This document shows, one piece after another, positions 22,850 through 34,200 of a stretch of DNA of 62,000 nt. A program made the translations under genes and the position numbers. Below the pieces are notes generated by a model. That model was not told the origin of the DNA and did not search any database. It saw only the letters and a list, made by a program, of their open reading frames with translations. The number at the start of each line of letters is the position of its first letter. Positions within the stretch are counted from its first letter, which is position 1. This DNA is from Branchiostoma floridae (lineage: Eukaryota; Chordata; Leptocardii; Amphioxiformes; Branchiostomatidae): the NCBI RefSeq assembly GCF_000003815.2, contig NC_049982.1, forward strand, positions 24,745,136-24,807,135, read 5' to 3'.

Positions 22850-23970
22850 CTTCTTCGGCGGAATATTCCCAAGTGTGGTGAAATAGAAGTGCTACCTTCA
22901 AAGGCGGCGTTTGACTACGAAATTATGAGACGTTCGAACGTGATACGGTTGTATAAATGCTGAAGCAAGAACTTCTTAGAATATATATTAAAGGTATACC
23001 ATGTAGTATGATGTACGATTTTTGCCCCAAAGATTGAAAATATTCTCGAGAGCAAAATATTGGCTGATCTATACAACAATTTCTTAAGCATATTTTCCCC
23101 CGAATATCATATTCCTGGAGTTTGTGAACTTTGTACTGAAAATTAAGCGGCAAGTGGTCTGCTGAGTTTGAAACGTCATCACAAACTAGACCCTCCTGTT
23201 TGTTGTTAACAACAGCATCCAGTCCTCGATGTGACTCATTGAGGGAAATGTGGAAGCCAGAAAAATACTCATAATGACATCAACAATAAGACACGCGGTG
23301 GCGAAAGTAAATTAACAAATGACGCACCGGCAGGAACGAATGTAATTATATATAATTTAATAGTGAATAAAGGTATTTGAAAAGTGGAATGAAATGAAAT
23401 AGTTGTCATTTCATGTAACCAAATTACAGTTATACGGGGCGAGGAATAACATATATCAGGAAATAGGAGGTATGAGGTACGAAAACAAACATGATAATAT
23501 CATATGATTATTGTTTAAAAAAAAGCAGTACCCAGTTGGCAAAAAAGACAGTTCTTAAGCAGAGGGTATAGTAATTTCTGTAAAAAGGACAAAAAAGTAA
23601 GGGTAGTTCCAAAGCTTTCTTGAATCCGTAGGGGCTACTGTGTTTAGGACATAATATTGGAAGGTGGAGCCCATCCCTCTTCTTCCACCACATTTTACCT
23701 CTCCAACCGAAATCAGGTACCCATTTTTACACCTGGGTGGAGTAAGAAAAGTCTTAGAAAGTGCCATTCCCATCAGCTCAACATGACTGTGTTATCAGGA
23801 TTTTCAAACCTAGGACCTCTAAGGTTTGGGCCAAACGTTACACAACCGACGCAGCATCTCTCTTTTTCCTTTTTTCTAACCTTAGAGTGCTTCGCGCTAC
23901 GTGTCCATATAAGGGCATGGTCCCTTTCAACAGGTAGCCGCGTGGGTGGGGAATCCCCTGTGACACCGCA
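22850..23970. other. Spacer upstream of gene B, nothing recognised
   Basis: The 5' UTR exon and promoter of gene B should lie in this direction, but I cannot place them. No repeat boundary was found. Confidence 0.4.
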
Positions 23971-23979
23971 CCTTTGTCA

Positions 23980-24905
23980 CCAGAAACTACGTCCAAACGG
24001 CGCAGGCGGTAATGTTTAGTTTTTCAGTCAATGACCTGCACGCGGTACTAATCACATTACACTACTGTAATAAGAGGGCTGCTAAAGCCTGTGGTAATTA
24101 ACAACATTAAAACAAATGGGTTTAGAAGTAGGCAAATTAGGGGCGATATTGGGACCATTGTTGTGTTCTCCTTGTAGAAACTACGTCCAAACGTCTCATG
24201 GGGTAATGTTTAGTTTAGAGTCAATGACCGCTACAAATCGCATTACACTACTATAATATAAGAGCTGCTAACGCCTGTGGTAACTAACAATGTAAAAGCA
24301 GATGGGTCTAGAGGTAGGTAAATTAGATGCGATATTGGCACTGTTGTTGTGTTCATCATGTATGAATTAAATTACGCAAGCTTTGGAGTCAATGGCCTCC
24401 ACCAATCACATTACACTAAACTGTAATAATAGGGCTGCTAACGCCTGCGGTAGCTAACATGTTAATTAAGCAAATGGGTTTAGATGAAGTAGGTGGATTA
24501 GGGGCGATATTGTTACTGTTGTTGTGTTCACCTTACAAGTATAAAGTACGCAAGTTGTGGAGTCAATGGCCGCTACAAATCACATTTTACTACTGTAATG
24601 CAAAGGGCTGCTAACACTTGCGGTAGCAAATATGTTAAAGCAAATGAGTGTAGAAGTAGGTAAATTAGATACGATATTGGTAATGTTGTTTTGTTAACCT
24701 TGTAGAAACTACGTTCAAGCGGTGCAGGCGGAAATGTTTAGTTTTGGAGTCAATGGCCTCTACAAATCACATTACACTACTGTATACTGTAATAAGAGGG
24801 CTGCTAGCGCCTGTAGTAACTAACAAATGAATGTTAAAGCAAATGGGTTTAGAAGTGCATGTAGATAAATTGGGACCGTTGTTTTGATCACCTTGTAGTC
24901 TCTAG
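23980..24905 (+). repeat. Tandem repeat, about five copies of 170-195 bp
   Basis: The recurring landmarks are GAGTCAATGRCC, AATCACATTACACTACTGTA, GGGCTGCTAACGCCTGYGGT and TTAGGGGCGATATTGG. The GCTGCTAA landmark falls near 24080, 24266, 24436, 24607 and 24802. Some copies keep a GAAACTACGTCCAAACG start and others have lost it. Confidence 0.85.
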
Positions 24906-25049
24906 TGTCACGTAGCGCAGCAAGTTTCCTTCATTTTTCCGTAGTCAGTGTATATGTTTACACTCAAAGGTTGATGACCCTTCCCCTTGACGTGGCCGAG
25001 GCACCTCCTCGAACACGGGTCGCCAATTCTACGTCCCAGTGGATTAGCC

Positions 25050-25142
25050 TCAACGGGACGTTGAACCAAGGTCTCCCAATTATTAGCTAATCTGAACCAG
25101 GAGGTCAACTGTGAGGTTGCTACCAGTTGAGCTACGGGGACA
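25050..25142 (-). mobile_element. tRNA-derived SINE head, copy 1
   Basis: The minus strand reads CCCGTAGCTCAACTGGTAGC, matching an A box (TAGCTCAACTGG), and about 60 bases later GGTTCAACGTC, matching a B box. Acceptor and anticodon stems do not pair, so it is not a tRNA gene. The internal RNA polymerase III promoter elements are what define it. Confidence 0.6.
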
Positions 25143-25216
25143 TATAAACTCCTGGGGCCGGCATAGTGTACTATAAAGTCACCAAAAAAGGTCGCATTGT
25201 ATCCCTGTTTGTTTTA

Positions 25217-25301
25217 TTATTGAACCACGGTCTCCTAATTATCAGCTAATTTGAACGAGGAGGTCAACTTTGAGGTTGCTACCAATTGAGCTACAGGGAC
25301 A
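25217..25301 (-). mobile_element. tRNA-derived SINE head, copy 2
   Basis: This is a second copy about 160 bases downstream of the first in plus-strand terms. Its A box is TAGCTCAATTGG and its B box GGTTCAATAA is more decayed. The flanking AAAAAAGGTCGCATTGTATC is shared by both copies, so the pair is a tandem duplication. Confidence 0.55.
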
Positions 25302-25559
25302 TCTAAACTTCTGGGCCATAGCATAATCACAAAAAAGGTCGCATTGTATCCCTGCTTGTTTTGTTACAGCGGTTAGATCTGCCTTTACCATAAATCCTGT
25401 GTGACCACATTTTGTCATGCACGCTTCCGCATTATTCCGCATCATTACACTTATCCGTATGCATTGTTTCGACAAGACTAGATCCACCGACTTGTTCACA
25501 ACATTTGTCGCTACATTTTAGAAACATCGGATTGTTCTGGCATGTAGGTTTTTAATGAA

Positions 25560-27530
25560 TGAATGAATGAATGCATGAAGACATTTATTGTGCATATACG
25601 CATTGGGTTGAGTACAGGTCGCACAAAAGAATATAGTTGACAGATACATGAAATAACGTATTTACCATGTCCACAAATACATCCAAATTGGACTATGGGA
25701 GTTAGATTTCTTCCCCCTCTTTTCTGATACTGAAAATGACAAGCCTCTGAAACGTAAACTATTTTCGAACACATGATATAGCGAACTGTTAACGCTTTTT
25801 TGTAGTCCATCACCCAGAGAAATTTTAACTAGACTATCAAAACATTGCCCACTTCAATTACAATGAATAGAGAGCTGAAACAGACGTAGACACGGACTTT
25901 TTTTCTTTTGAGGAAGTTTCATGTTCCCTGTGGCACAATGGGTAGCAATGATAGTATCTTAGTCTCGGTGATTGCCTTCGTTGGGTTTTTATACAGATCT
26001 CCGTGTATCCCGTAGACTGTGTATCTTTAACTAGTCTTCAACTAGTCTGAAACCTGGGCTGTAACTTAGCATTTCCGTGTAATGAGGGAAGGGGATTTCT
26101 CGTTGTGCCTTTGTTAAACTGCACAGTACTTGAATTGAGGACCCTTTTCTCTACGCGTCCTTATATGTATCATAAAAGAACACGGAAATTTTTTTCAACT
26201 TAAATCTTGGTAAAAACAGTTTTGTGCAAGCCACGTCATTAACTGGTTTGCTGAGTATTTAAAAACAATTATTGTAGTGTTAGAACATGTCGACAAAAAT
26301 TCTTCTATATTAGTAACTGCATGTATTGTATAGGTAGTATAAATGTATACAGAATACTAACAGAGGGAAAGGTAATGAAATAGTATCACCCATTAAACAG
26401 ATTACACTCTAGGAAAAGCCGGAGGAAAGAAAAACAAGGACCTATCCTAGTTAAACTCCAAATATTATATCCTTTGATATGTAAATTTTATATGATTCGT
26501 ATACTATTAAGATAATGAAACACATTATAAACGCTGAACAGATACCAAAACTGATACATTTCTGTCGCAAAGATCATACATCCTTGAATGAAAAAGAACT
26601 TACCTGTATTTCGGAGAACCTCTTTGCTTCACAGACTCTAAAAATGTGGCATTTTATAGTCCGACTCATGTGTTTTCCCGGATTTAATTATAATTTGAGT
26701 AACTGATTCATTGTATTTAAAAAGGGAATTTTTTTCAGACCACCATCAAATAGGTCGAAATTAACAAGTACCAGGAATTTTTGCCTTTGGGAACGACGCG
26801 TGAGTGGGGGAAGTCCCGTTCCCAGGTCATTCTGCGCCATGCCACCTGTTGGATTCTATTTTAAAACTCTGAAAGTATCGAATGGAAAATTACGTTAACG
26901 GAAAATTACGAACGTAATTTTGACTCATACTAAAAAGTAAAACGAGAAGTAAGAACAAATCCCACAGTAAATAAAAATTAAACACCAATTGACTGAAATA
27001 AAGCTATGAAAGTAACTTTATACGCAGGTCAATTTTAATCACCTATCATTGAAAGAAGAAGAGCGACCGGAAATGCAAATTTCTAGAAGGTAGTTTCCGC
27101 CCTGCGATAGCCTGTTCAAACTGTAGCTACCGTACGCCGTTTCTTATACCGTATATGCGAATCTATTGCCTGACCACAAGTCGTACGACAGTTGCAAACG
27201 GTTACTGAAGACGTTCTTGAGATTGTCGTACAGCATTCGAGTGTCTTGTTATAACAAAAAAAGGCTGTCTTGGATCTTTGTGGTGGTTGGTTCTGTCGCA
27301 GCCTTTTCGAAAATTCGATGAGGTCAAAGTTTACGATGAATGAGGTCACCGTTGAAGGGGATTCCCCGTGCACACTGAAACAATTGTTAAGGAAACGATC
27401 AGGTAACAGTTTGTGAGTTTGTGAAGGTTGGGCCTTTTGTGCTTACGTACTTTTTGTAAAACCGTAAGTCTTTCTTTGGATATGACTAATTAAAAAGGTA
27501 TGTTCTTCATAAATATAATTGCCTTTCAGT
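25560..27530. other. Spacer, nothing recognised
   Basis: A short GAATGAAT run is at about 25556. A stretch at 25920-25990 begins CCCTGTGGCACAATGGGTAG, an A-box-like sequence without a good B box, perhaps another SINE relic. No exon is supportable. Confidence 0.4.
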
Positions 27531-27539
27531 GTACACTGG

Positions 27540-27885
27540 CTTTTGTATCTGTATCTAAATTTATACAACCGGCATAAACTCCCCTTGGAATAAAACAACA
27601 ACTTCTGTATCTGTATCTGTACAGCATGAAAAATCGCCTTTCGGCATAGCACACAGGTAGCCTCTGTATCTGTATCTCTCTCTAGATAAATGCCCTTCGG
27701 CGTAACACACTAGCTTCTGTATCTGCATGGCCGGTACATTTGTATAACATAACCCTTTGGCGTAACACACCAGCTTCGGTATCTGTATCTCATTTTTTTT
27801 ATAGAGCCGGTATAACCGCCCTTCGTCGTAACACACCAGCTAATCTGTATCTCTATCTATATAGCCTGTATAATGCACCATCTTC
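27540..27885 (-). repeat. Minisatellite made of a CR1-like 3' UTR tail
   Basis: Five or so units of about 60-66 bases read, on the minus strand, GCTGGTGTGTTACGCCGAAG, then GGCGGTTATACCGGC and ATACAGATACAG. This is the terminal part of the 3' UTR of the retroelement at 38040-39099. The landmark GTAACACAC falls near 27701, 27761 and 27828 with decayed copies before them. The array is in reverse orientation to that element. Confidence 0.85.
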
Positions 27886-27894
27886 ACAGGCTGC

Positions 27895-28130
27895 TACCCT
27901 GGGAGCCGGACAGGACCGGGTAGCTAGCGAGTTTTGTTCGGGGAGCCAATGCAGTCAGCCCGCCGATCTCACATAAGCGCTCCGGGGTTATTAAGCCTGA
28001 AGGAGTTATCGCTAGGGTAGATGGACCTCATCGAGCCCTGCGGCGCTAATAGGAGATCGGGCGGGACTGACTGTCTTGGGCCACCGAATAAACTGCCCTA
28101 GCTGCCCGGTCCCGGCTGGCTCACAGGGTA
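27895..28130. mobile_element. GC-rich fold-back MITE, 236 bp
   Basis: The ends are TACCCTGGGAGCCGGACAGG and its inverse ending CACAGGGTA. The arms stay complementary through GACCGGGTAGCTAG, CAGTCAGCCCGCC and GATCTC, about 80 bases each, so nearly the whole element folds into one hairpin. Flanking TA suggests a TA target. Confidence 0.82.
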
Positions 28131-28139
28131 CAAATATGC

Positions 28140-29390
28140 GTACGCGGCAGCAGCTGGCCATATTATACTAAAAACCTGTCACACCTCACCTAAATTAGCA
28201 CACGCTGTTACAAGCGCTGTACTTGCTATTCAAATCTTTCTTGCAAGGCATTTCTCTTTGATGGCGACGTGTTACATTCGCGTTAAAGGTCTTTGAGCAG
28301 AGATCTCGATATAAAACCGTTTATTTTGTCACTTCAATCCGCGTGTGTAATAAACCGTTCGCAGATTTTACCACACCCGCCGGCCACGGAACTTGTTTGT
28401 TTAAATCGCGCTTTTGTGTGCAAAGAATGGTGTGTCACTTTAGGCGCTACCACGTATGTAGCGGGGGTGCTGCCTGATCGGATTTCACACCGACATGTTC
28501 CTACAACCAAGGCGTTTATATCCTTGCTACAACTATCGCATATGTTGCCCGCACTCTAAATTCCCGTACTTTGATATCTTGAAATATCAATTCTCATCTG
28601 CGTATTATACATGGAACAGAAAACAAATCAAAGACTCGAACAATACAAAAACAATTGCAAAAAAAGCAACCACGGGGACCATGCCTACACCACTACATCA
28701 CTACACCAAAATAACATACGACGATTGCCTATAGCTATTCAGAACGAAAGCTATCAAAAACGGATGACCAACTGCAGTACGATAAAATGCCGCAAGGGGG
28801 CCCAATATCTAGTCAATACAAGGTCTCATCAAGCCTTGCCCATTCACTAATATCAAAACAATCAAGGCCATCTTGTCTTGATATTTTGTCCATCCACATA
28901 AAACATACAAACCCTGCCCAAAACATAAAGGTCAGAGGTATGCAGCACTGCGCAAATAACATACAAAGACCATGGGAGCATAGTCAACAGTGAAAGCTTT
29001 AAAGGCTAAGCTAAAAGCCATTAGGTTAACACGTTGAAATCCCTTGTTTACAACATATGCAGCCGTTTCTTGGGATACTTTCACCTTCTAAGTGCAGGAT
29101 AGAAAATGTCGGTACCTGGCATTACGGAATATACCGAGGTCAAACCCTATCAATCAGAAAATGTCAAAGGGTTTTGTGTAGAAGATTGTGCAGTTGTAGC
29201 TGACCTTGAAGAGATGCTACCATCTCATGGGGGATATATAATCATTAGTGTTGGGTAGACGTCGCCCCATCCGATTACTGAAGGGGCAGATTTTCAGCGA
29301 AGAATACAGCCGATACTCGGGCGATGTTGAAATTCGGCAAGCTCTGACTGATCTACAGATTCGGCCGGCGTTTGCATGAATTGTAAAACC
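28140..29390. other. Spacer, nothing recognised
   Basis: An A/C-rich, compositionally odd stretch lies at 28600-28990 without a convincing frame. No repeat copy of it is seen elsewhere in the window. Confidence 0.4.
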
Positions 29391-29393
29391 GAC

Positions 29394-29482
29394 TATGCAG
29401 CAATCAGGAAGAAGGCTGCGATGAAAGCCTCTTAAATAGTAAAACTGACTTTTATCGCCACCTTCTTCCTAATTGATGCATA
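29394..29482 (+). ncRNA. pre-miRNA-sized hairpin candidate
   Basis: The 34-base arms TATGCAGCAATCAGGAAGAA... and ...TTCTTCCTAATTGATGCATA pair at about 29 of 34 positions around a loop of about 21 bases. Size and shape fit a microRNA precursor, but a very small MITE gives the same picture. No known miRNA seed is recognised. Confidence 0.3.
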
Positions 29483-30096
29483 CAAACTTTCAAGTAACTG
29501 AAATTAGAAACCTCTCAAAGCTTCCGAAATATGCCGGATACAATTTCATCGATGAAAACCATTTTAGTCACAAATGTCAAAGCCATTCGTGAACAGCATT
29601 TTGCAGATGTGACCAAGGGTATAACGTTAATTACCTTTCACCGTAAGGACATGTTTTCCTCAGCGTTCGCTTGTGTGTGTTTTTGTTTTGTTTATTCATT
29701 GTTTTATTGTTTATTGAAATTTTCCTGGGTAGCCCGAATCAGTTTTGAAAAACTAATTTTCATCGGGACCCAGGTACACATGCAAAAAAGAAAAACATAT
29801 TACAGAGAGAATAATTAGGTGTGCACAGCAGAACATAATAAGTACAAATAAAACATTCCATTGTCTGAGGTGTAAAACAAAATGTGTGTTATACAGTCTG
29901 CTCAAATCTGCTGCGTGGATATTCCGACGTATACGTTGAAACAAGACACGGAGGGTCTACATGTGGGTCACCAGAGAGACAGAGACGTCCGCAAACAAAA
30001 CATTATGAGGTTCTTCTAAGGATATGGGTTTGGGGGCACATCTCTAGAACAAATGTAATGACGCCATCAAATGAGGATAATTTACAAACATTTAAA

Positions 30097-30290
30097 AAAA
30101 TCTTATTTTGACTATCAAGGTGACATCGTTTACAGATGGAGATCAAAACCGTAAAATCAAAATTCTTGCTTAAGAGTTCCTCTTCTTCAAAAAGGCTGTT
30201 TTTATAGAGTGGTCTTTAGTTAACCGCCAACACGTCGCAATTTTTTGCCTACAACGCGCCTTTTTTCTTCAAATTTCATTTTTTCACTAA
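30097..30290 (+). repeat. Dispersed repeat, copy 1 (upstream of NIT-GC)
   Basis: Starts AAATCTTATTTTGACTATCA and ends in CTTCAAATTTCATTTTTT. It is almost identical to 33173-33352 in the same orientation. Confidence 0.9.
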
Positions 30291-30592
30291 ATCATGAAAG
30301 TTACATTGAGCAATATAAGATGTATTAATTGATATAGGAAAATAGTTGTGATTTACCAAGACAACCTAGCAACCAAAAATTCTGAAACCGACTTCAGCAA
30401 ATTTAGTAAAATATGGCCAGATTTTTGGAAAATGTACCAAGTTTGATAGTTCTAGCCAATGGCGTTATATGAGATAACTGACATTATATAACGTCCTTGT
30501 TTTAGCTAAATAAATAACTTTCTGTGCGACATGAAAGTAGGCCAAGGCCTCAAAAACCAGCCCAGGTCTGAATGAGGGCAAAACAAAGACAT

Positions 30593-30600
30593 TATATAAG
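30593..30600 (+). promoter_or_regulatory. Possible TATA box of the NIT-GC gene
   Basis: TATATAAG followed by GCGCGAGG lies about 250 bases upstream of the start codon. If used, transcription would start near 30625 and leave a 5' UTR of about 230 bases containing two upstream ORFs. A similar TATATAAC at about 30484 is the alternative. Low certainty without transcript data. Confidence 0.3.
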
Positions 30601-30786
30601 CGCGAGGCAAAACTTTTTGTTATTGCTTACATAATCCTTCCTTTTGACGGAAATGAATAATCTGAAAGTACCTCAGAAAATCCGATAGTACCTCGGATTC
30701 ATTTGATATAAGCTCTTTGTAAGCAGACTCTAGTAGCTCAATCCGCTTCAATCTCGGCGAGCCGGCTCAATTGACAAAGACTGCGC

Positions 30787-30857
30787 ATGCCTCCTTCTTA
30801 TTATCGACGTCAACGTGGATCAAATACGCGTGTGCGATGACAACCTGTTTATTATGA
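30787..30857 (+). promoter_or_regulatory. Two upstream ORFs chained to the NIT-GC start by ATGA overlaps
   Basis: uORF1 runs from ATG 30787 to TGA 30840 (17 codons). Its stop overlaps the ATG of uORF2 at 30837, which runs 6 codons to TGA 30855-30857. That TGA in turn overlaps the main ATG at 30854 and precedes a second in-frame ATG at 30857 in a good context (A at -3, G at +4). Such an arrangement would allow terminating ribosomes to reinitiate and would damp translation. Confidence 0.5.
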
Positions 30858-31267
30858 TGGCAGTAACGTCGTCTCGGGGGCGCTCCAGATTTCACCGCCG
30901 CCGTAGACAAGGTTGGGTCAGCCAATCTTCATCGACTTGCGAAAGCCAAGTCTCATCAAACGGGAAGATGGAAGACGACCCGGCGGTCGACGAGGCTCGG
31001 AGAGCTCTCTCACGGCGAAGGATATCTTTCAGGATGTTCTGCATGCTAGTGTTAGCGGCGATTCCCGTGTTGGGGATGGTCGTGCACAGCAGCCTCAACC
31101 TGCAAGACGCCAAGCAGCAGAAGGATGCCGGGGAGGCGGTCTCCAACGACATCTTCCTGAGCACGCAGCAAGGGAAGGTGGTAGTGAACGTGGCGGTGGA
31201 GAGGGGGACCACGGCCCTCTACGTCAGCTCGGGCGGGGACTCGTTGGTCCATGAGCGCTTTCCAAAG
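30854..31267 (+). CDS. NIT-GC exon 1: cytosolic tail, first membrane helix, NIT start
   Basis: 138 codons, donor CCAAAG/GTAAGA, phase 0. The tail contains FHRRRRQ and SRRRISFR, positive charges that keep it cytosolic, then the helix [17 protein letters not shown]. It ends within the sensor after [16 protein letters not shown]. The start is set at the first of two adjacent ATGs; no earlier in-frame ATG exists. Confidence 0.85.
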
Positions 31268-34200
31268 GTAAGAATTCTCTAACAGTTTAAAATCTAGATC
31301 GGAATGATGATAACATGTGTTGCAAATACCTGACCGCAGCTTAATTGGAATTAACAACAACGAGGCATGAAGAAGGTTGAAAGCTGACTGTATATCATTA
31401 CATGTTTGCTTCGACCGAGGGTTGATTTCTTTTGGGGAGCGTTGATTTGCACTTTTCAGCAAGATCCACGGGAAGAGGGAGTCTTACCTCGCCTAGCCTG
31501 CTTCCAGTTGGCGAGGCAAGCCTAACATTAAAGAATCTTGCCTACGCAGAAGATCGTGTATCAGCGCTCCCCTCAAAAAACAATGGCCGGTGCTCCTAGC
31601 TACAATTAAATTGAGTCTGTAAAGGAGTTAAGAAAAAGACTCTGCATGTGATATAAAATACTTTCTTTTTATCTGTAAATGTGAGGAAATTGGACAAAAA
31701 TTTGATGGCTTCCTGCTGGCTTCCCAGCGGTCACCTCCGTCGTAATCACAGGCAGTTGAAAAATTAAAACCTGTTTTGTTTTCCTACATTATTAACGGAC
31801 AAAAAGTTAGTAGGCACAAACGTAATTTTTGGACATGATATTGTGCGGATCTGAAGTAGAAGGCACAGTCAATTATAGCTTGATTCTTCTGCTATGATTG
31901 CGAATATATCTATAGAAAAATACTATTTTCTGCATGATTGTACTCATTCACAATCTCTCTGCCGTATTTGCTTTCCTTTTCTGCATCTAAATGTAAAAAG
32001 ATACTCCCATGGCCCTTTTGAACCCATTGGTGCAGAGAATTGTTCTAATGGCATGCTATTGGAAATAGAATCTCATCTTTCTGATATTTTCACCACCATT
32101 AACCTCCCCAATCGAAGTCCTGCACCCCTTTTTTACCCGTGGATCGGGTCATGCAAGGCCTACGTCACATTACCAAGCCGGGGCCCGGCCGGGCAACTTT
32201 CGGGAACAAAATTATGATATAAAAGACATAAGACGTAAAAAGAATGGGCATTCTTTGTGTATATATTTACGTATACATTTGCTCAAAAAGGCCGGCCGGA
32301 GCCCGCTTTGTAAAATGTAACTATTAGCCTAAAGGGGCTTTCCCAATGGCACAATGTCGGTGACATGTCACTCTGACCATTAAATTGACATACAGTCTAC
32401 AGTATTTGTTCGTATCCCTAGGCATTGCAATTTCGATTGTGGCTAATAAGCAAGATTCACAGCACATGTAGTTCTTACGTTACATGTAACTGTATATGCG
32501 TGTATGTCGCATTTTGGCCTACGTGCAAAGACACAATCTCTCTAATGTATCACTTGACACCCGCCCAAAGTGTATACGGGCTTTTGCGCTTGCACAGCTC
32601 TTGTAAAACGATCCAGAACATAAAGGGAATGAAGTTGATTAAGGGTTTGGCTGTAGAAACATACTGTCTAGCAATCATTCAATCACAGATGTGGCCAGTA
32701 GTAGACTTAAATAAATAATGCTTCTTCTCATTGAAATGTCCAAAGACTTGATAGGAACCAACGCTGCACTTCATTTTCCCACCAAATAATACGTATCATT
32801 TTCTTGCTCGAAAAATGCCCCACAACATAAGTACTGGTTGGTGGCTCGGCAGGTTGGTCTTATGTTAGCGGCTGTGGGTTTAGGTACTAGTATCTAAAAA
32901 AGCTTGCAATTGAGTCCGATCTTACATATAGGCTCACAACTTGTTCTCTACTGTTAAGGTTTAAAATGGTTTACCGGCTGTACGAGACAAACAAAAGCCC
33001 CCTCCACCCCCGTTGCGACACGTGCGTTTCAGCTGTTGGCTCGACGTCAAACAAGCTCCATTTTTTCCAAGACAAGCACTTCTTTTTTTTACAGCGTACA
33101 GATAATTTTACAGATAATCACAAGGATACAGACATATTGTAATACGTTAACATCAAAACATTATTTTACAGTGAATCTTATTTTGACTATCAAGGTGACA
33201 TCGTTTACATGGAGATCAAAACCGTAAAATCAAAATCCTTGCTTAAGAGTTCCTCTTCTTCAAAAAGGATGTTTTTATAGAGTGGTCTTCAGTTAACCGC
33301 CAACACGTCGCAAATTTTTGCCTAAAACGCGCCTTTTTTCTTCAAATTTCATTTTTTTTTCAATTTCAATAAATCACTATTTAGCCGAATGTCGCCCACA
33401 TGCACAATGACTGTAAATATCTTTTCAGTGAATGTCTGTCATAATGCTTGTACGTTGCCTTTAAAATTTAATGTAACTTTATTCTGCAACAATTGTACAA
33501 GGTAAAAAGCATCTACTGATACATTTACATAACTACTGTTCTATAAGATTAATCTACTTATTACAAGGGTACATAGTATGGGATAAAAATGGTCTGTTAC
33601 AATCATTGGAGGGATTTCTAGCGTCTAGACATTCTCTGATATATTTTCCTATGTATACCATGCAAGGGTTGTTACATCATATGATGCATTTATATTTCAA
33701 TTCTAGTCCACGGAGGTCAATAAATTCAGTGGCAACATTGCGATTTTCAATAAAGTTATATTGCATCTAATCTGATGAGTATGTGATATTCTAGGTGCGG
33801 TCTTTCTTATTTGTGTGTAGGTGTCGCGTATTTGCTAGTCAACATTACCGCAATGATTTGTCCCCAACATACACATGCACACGTGGCCCTGCGAGATGAC
33901 GTCTCTTTGCCTCCTTCTCTACGTCCTTAATTGAAGACCTGATACAACAGTTAGACCTCTTTATATATAGGAAAGCATTGTTTAAATAATAAGTACTTCA
34001 GAAAAGTAGTAACCCCAATTTCAATTTTTAAGATTCTTCTCTATCAGAAATCACAAGGGCCATTTTGATAACCATATACGAGACATGGGCTCAGGAAAGC
34101 TTGCTTTATGAAAAAAATCACCTTAGACACCAGTTAACTCCTTATTTTACACTCCACAGATCCACACCTGAGCTTCGTCCATACGGCAACTAAACTGCTG

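Noticed and set aside
23980-24905. CRISPR-like array
   Set aside because: Units are 170-195 bases, diverged along their whole length, with no alternation of identical repeats and unique spacers.
25050-25142. A functional tRNA gene
   Set aside because: A and B boxes are present but acceptor, D and anticodon stems do not pair, and a decayed tandem copy lies beside it, so it is a SINE.
30815-30853. Upstream GTG start for the NIT-GC protein
   Set aside because: Animal genes rarely use GTG; two adjacent in-frame ATGs follow, the second in strong context.
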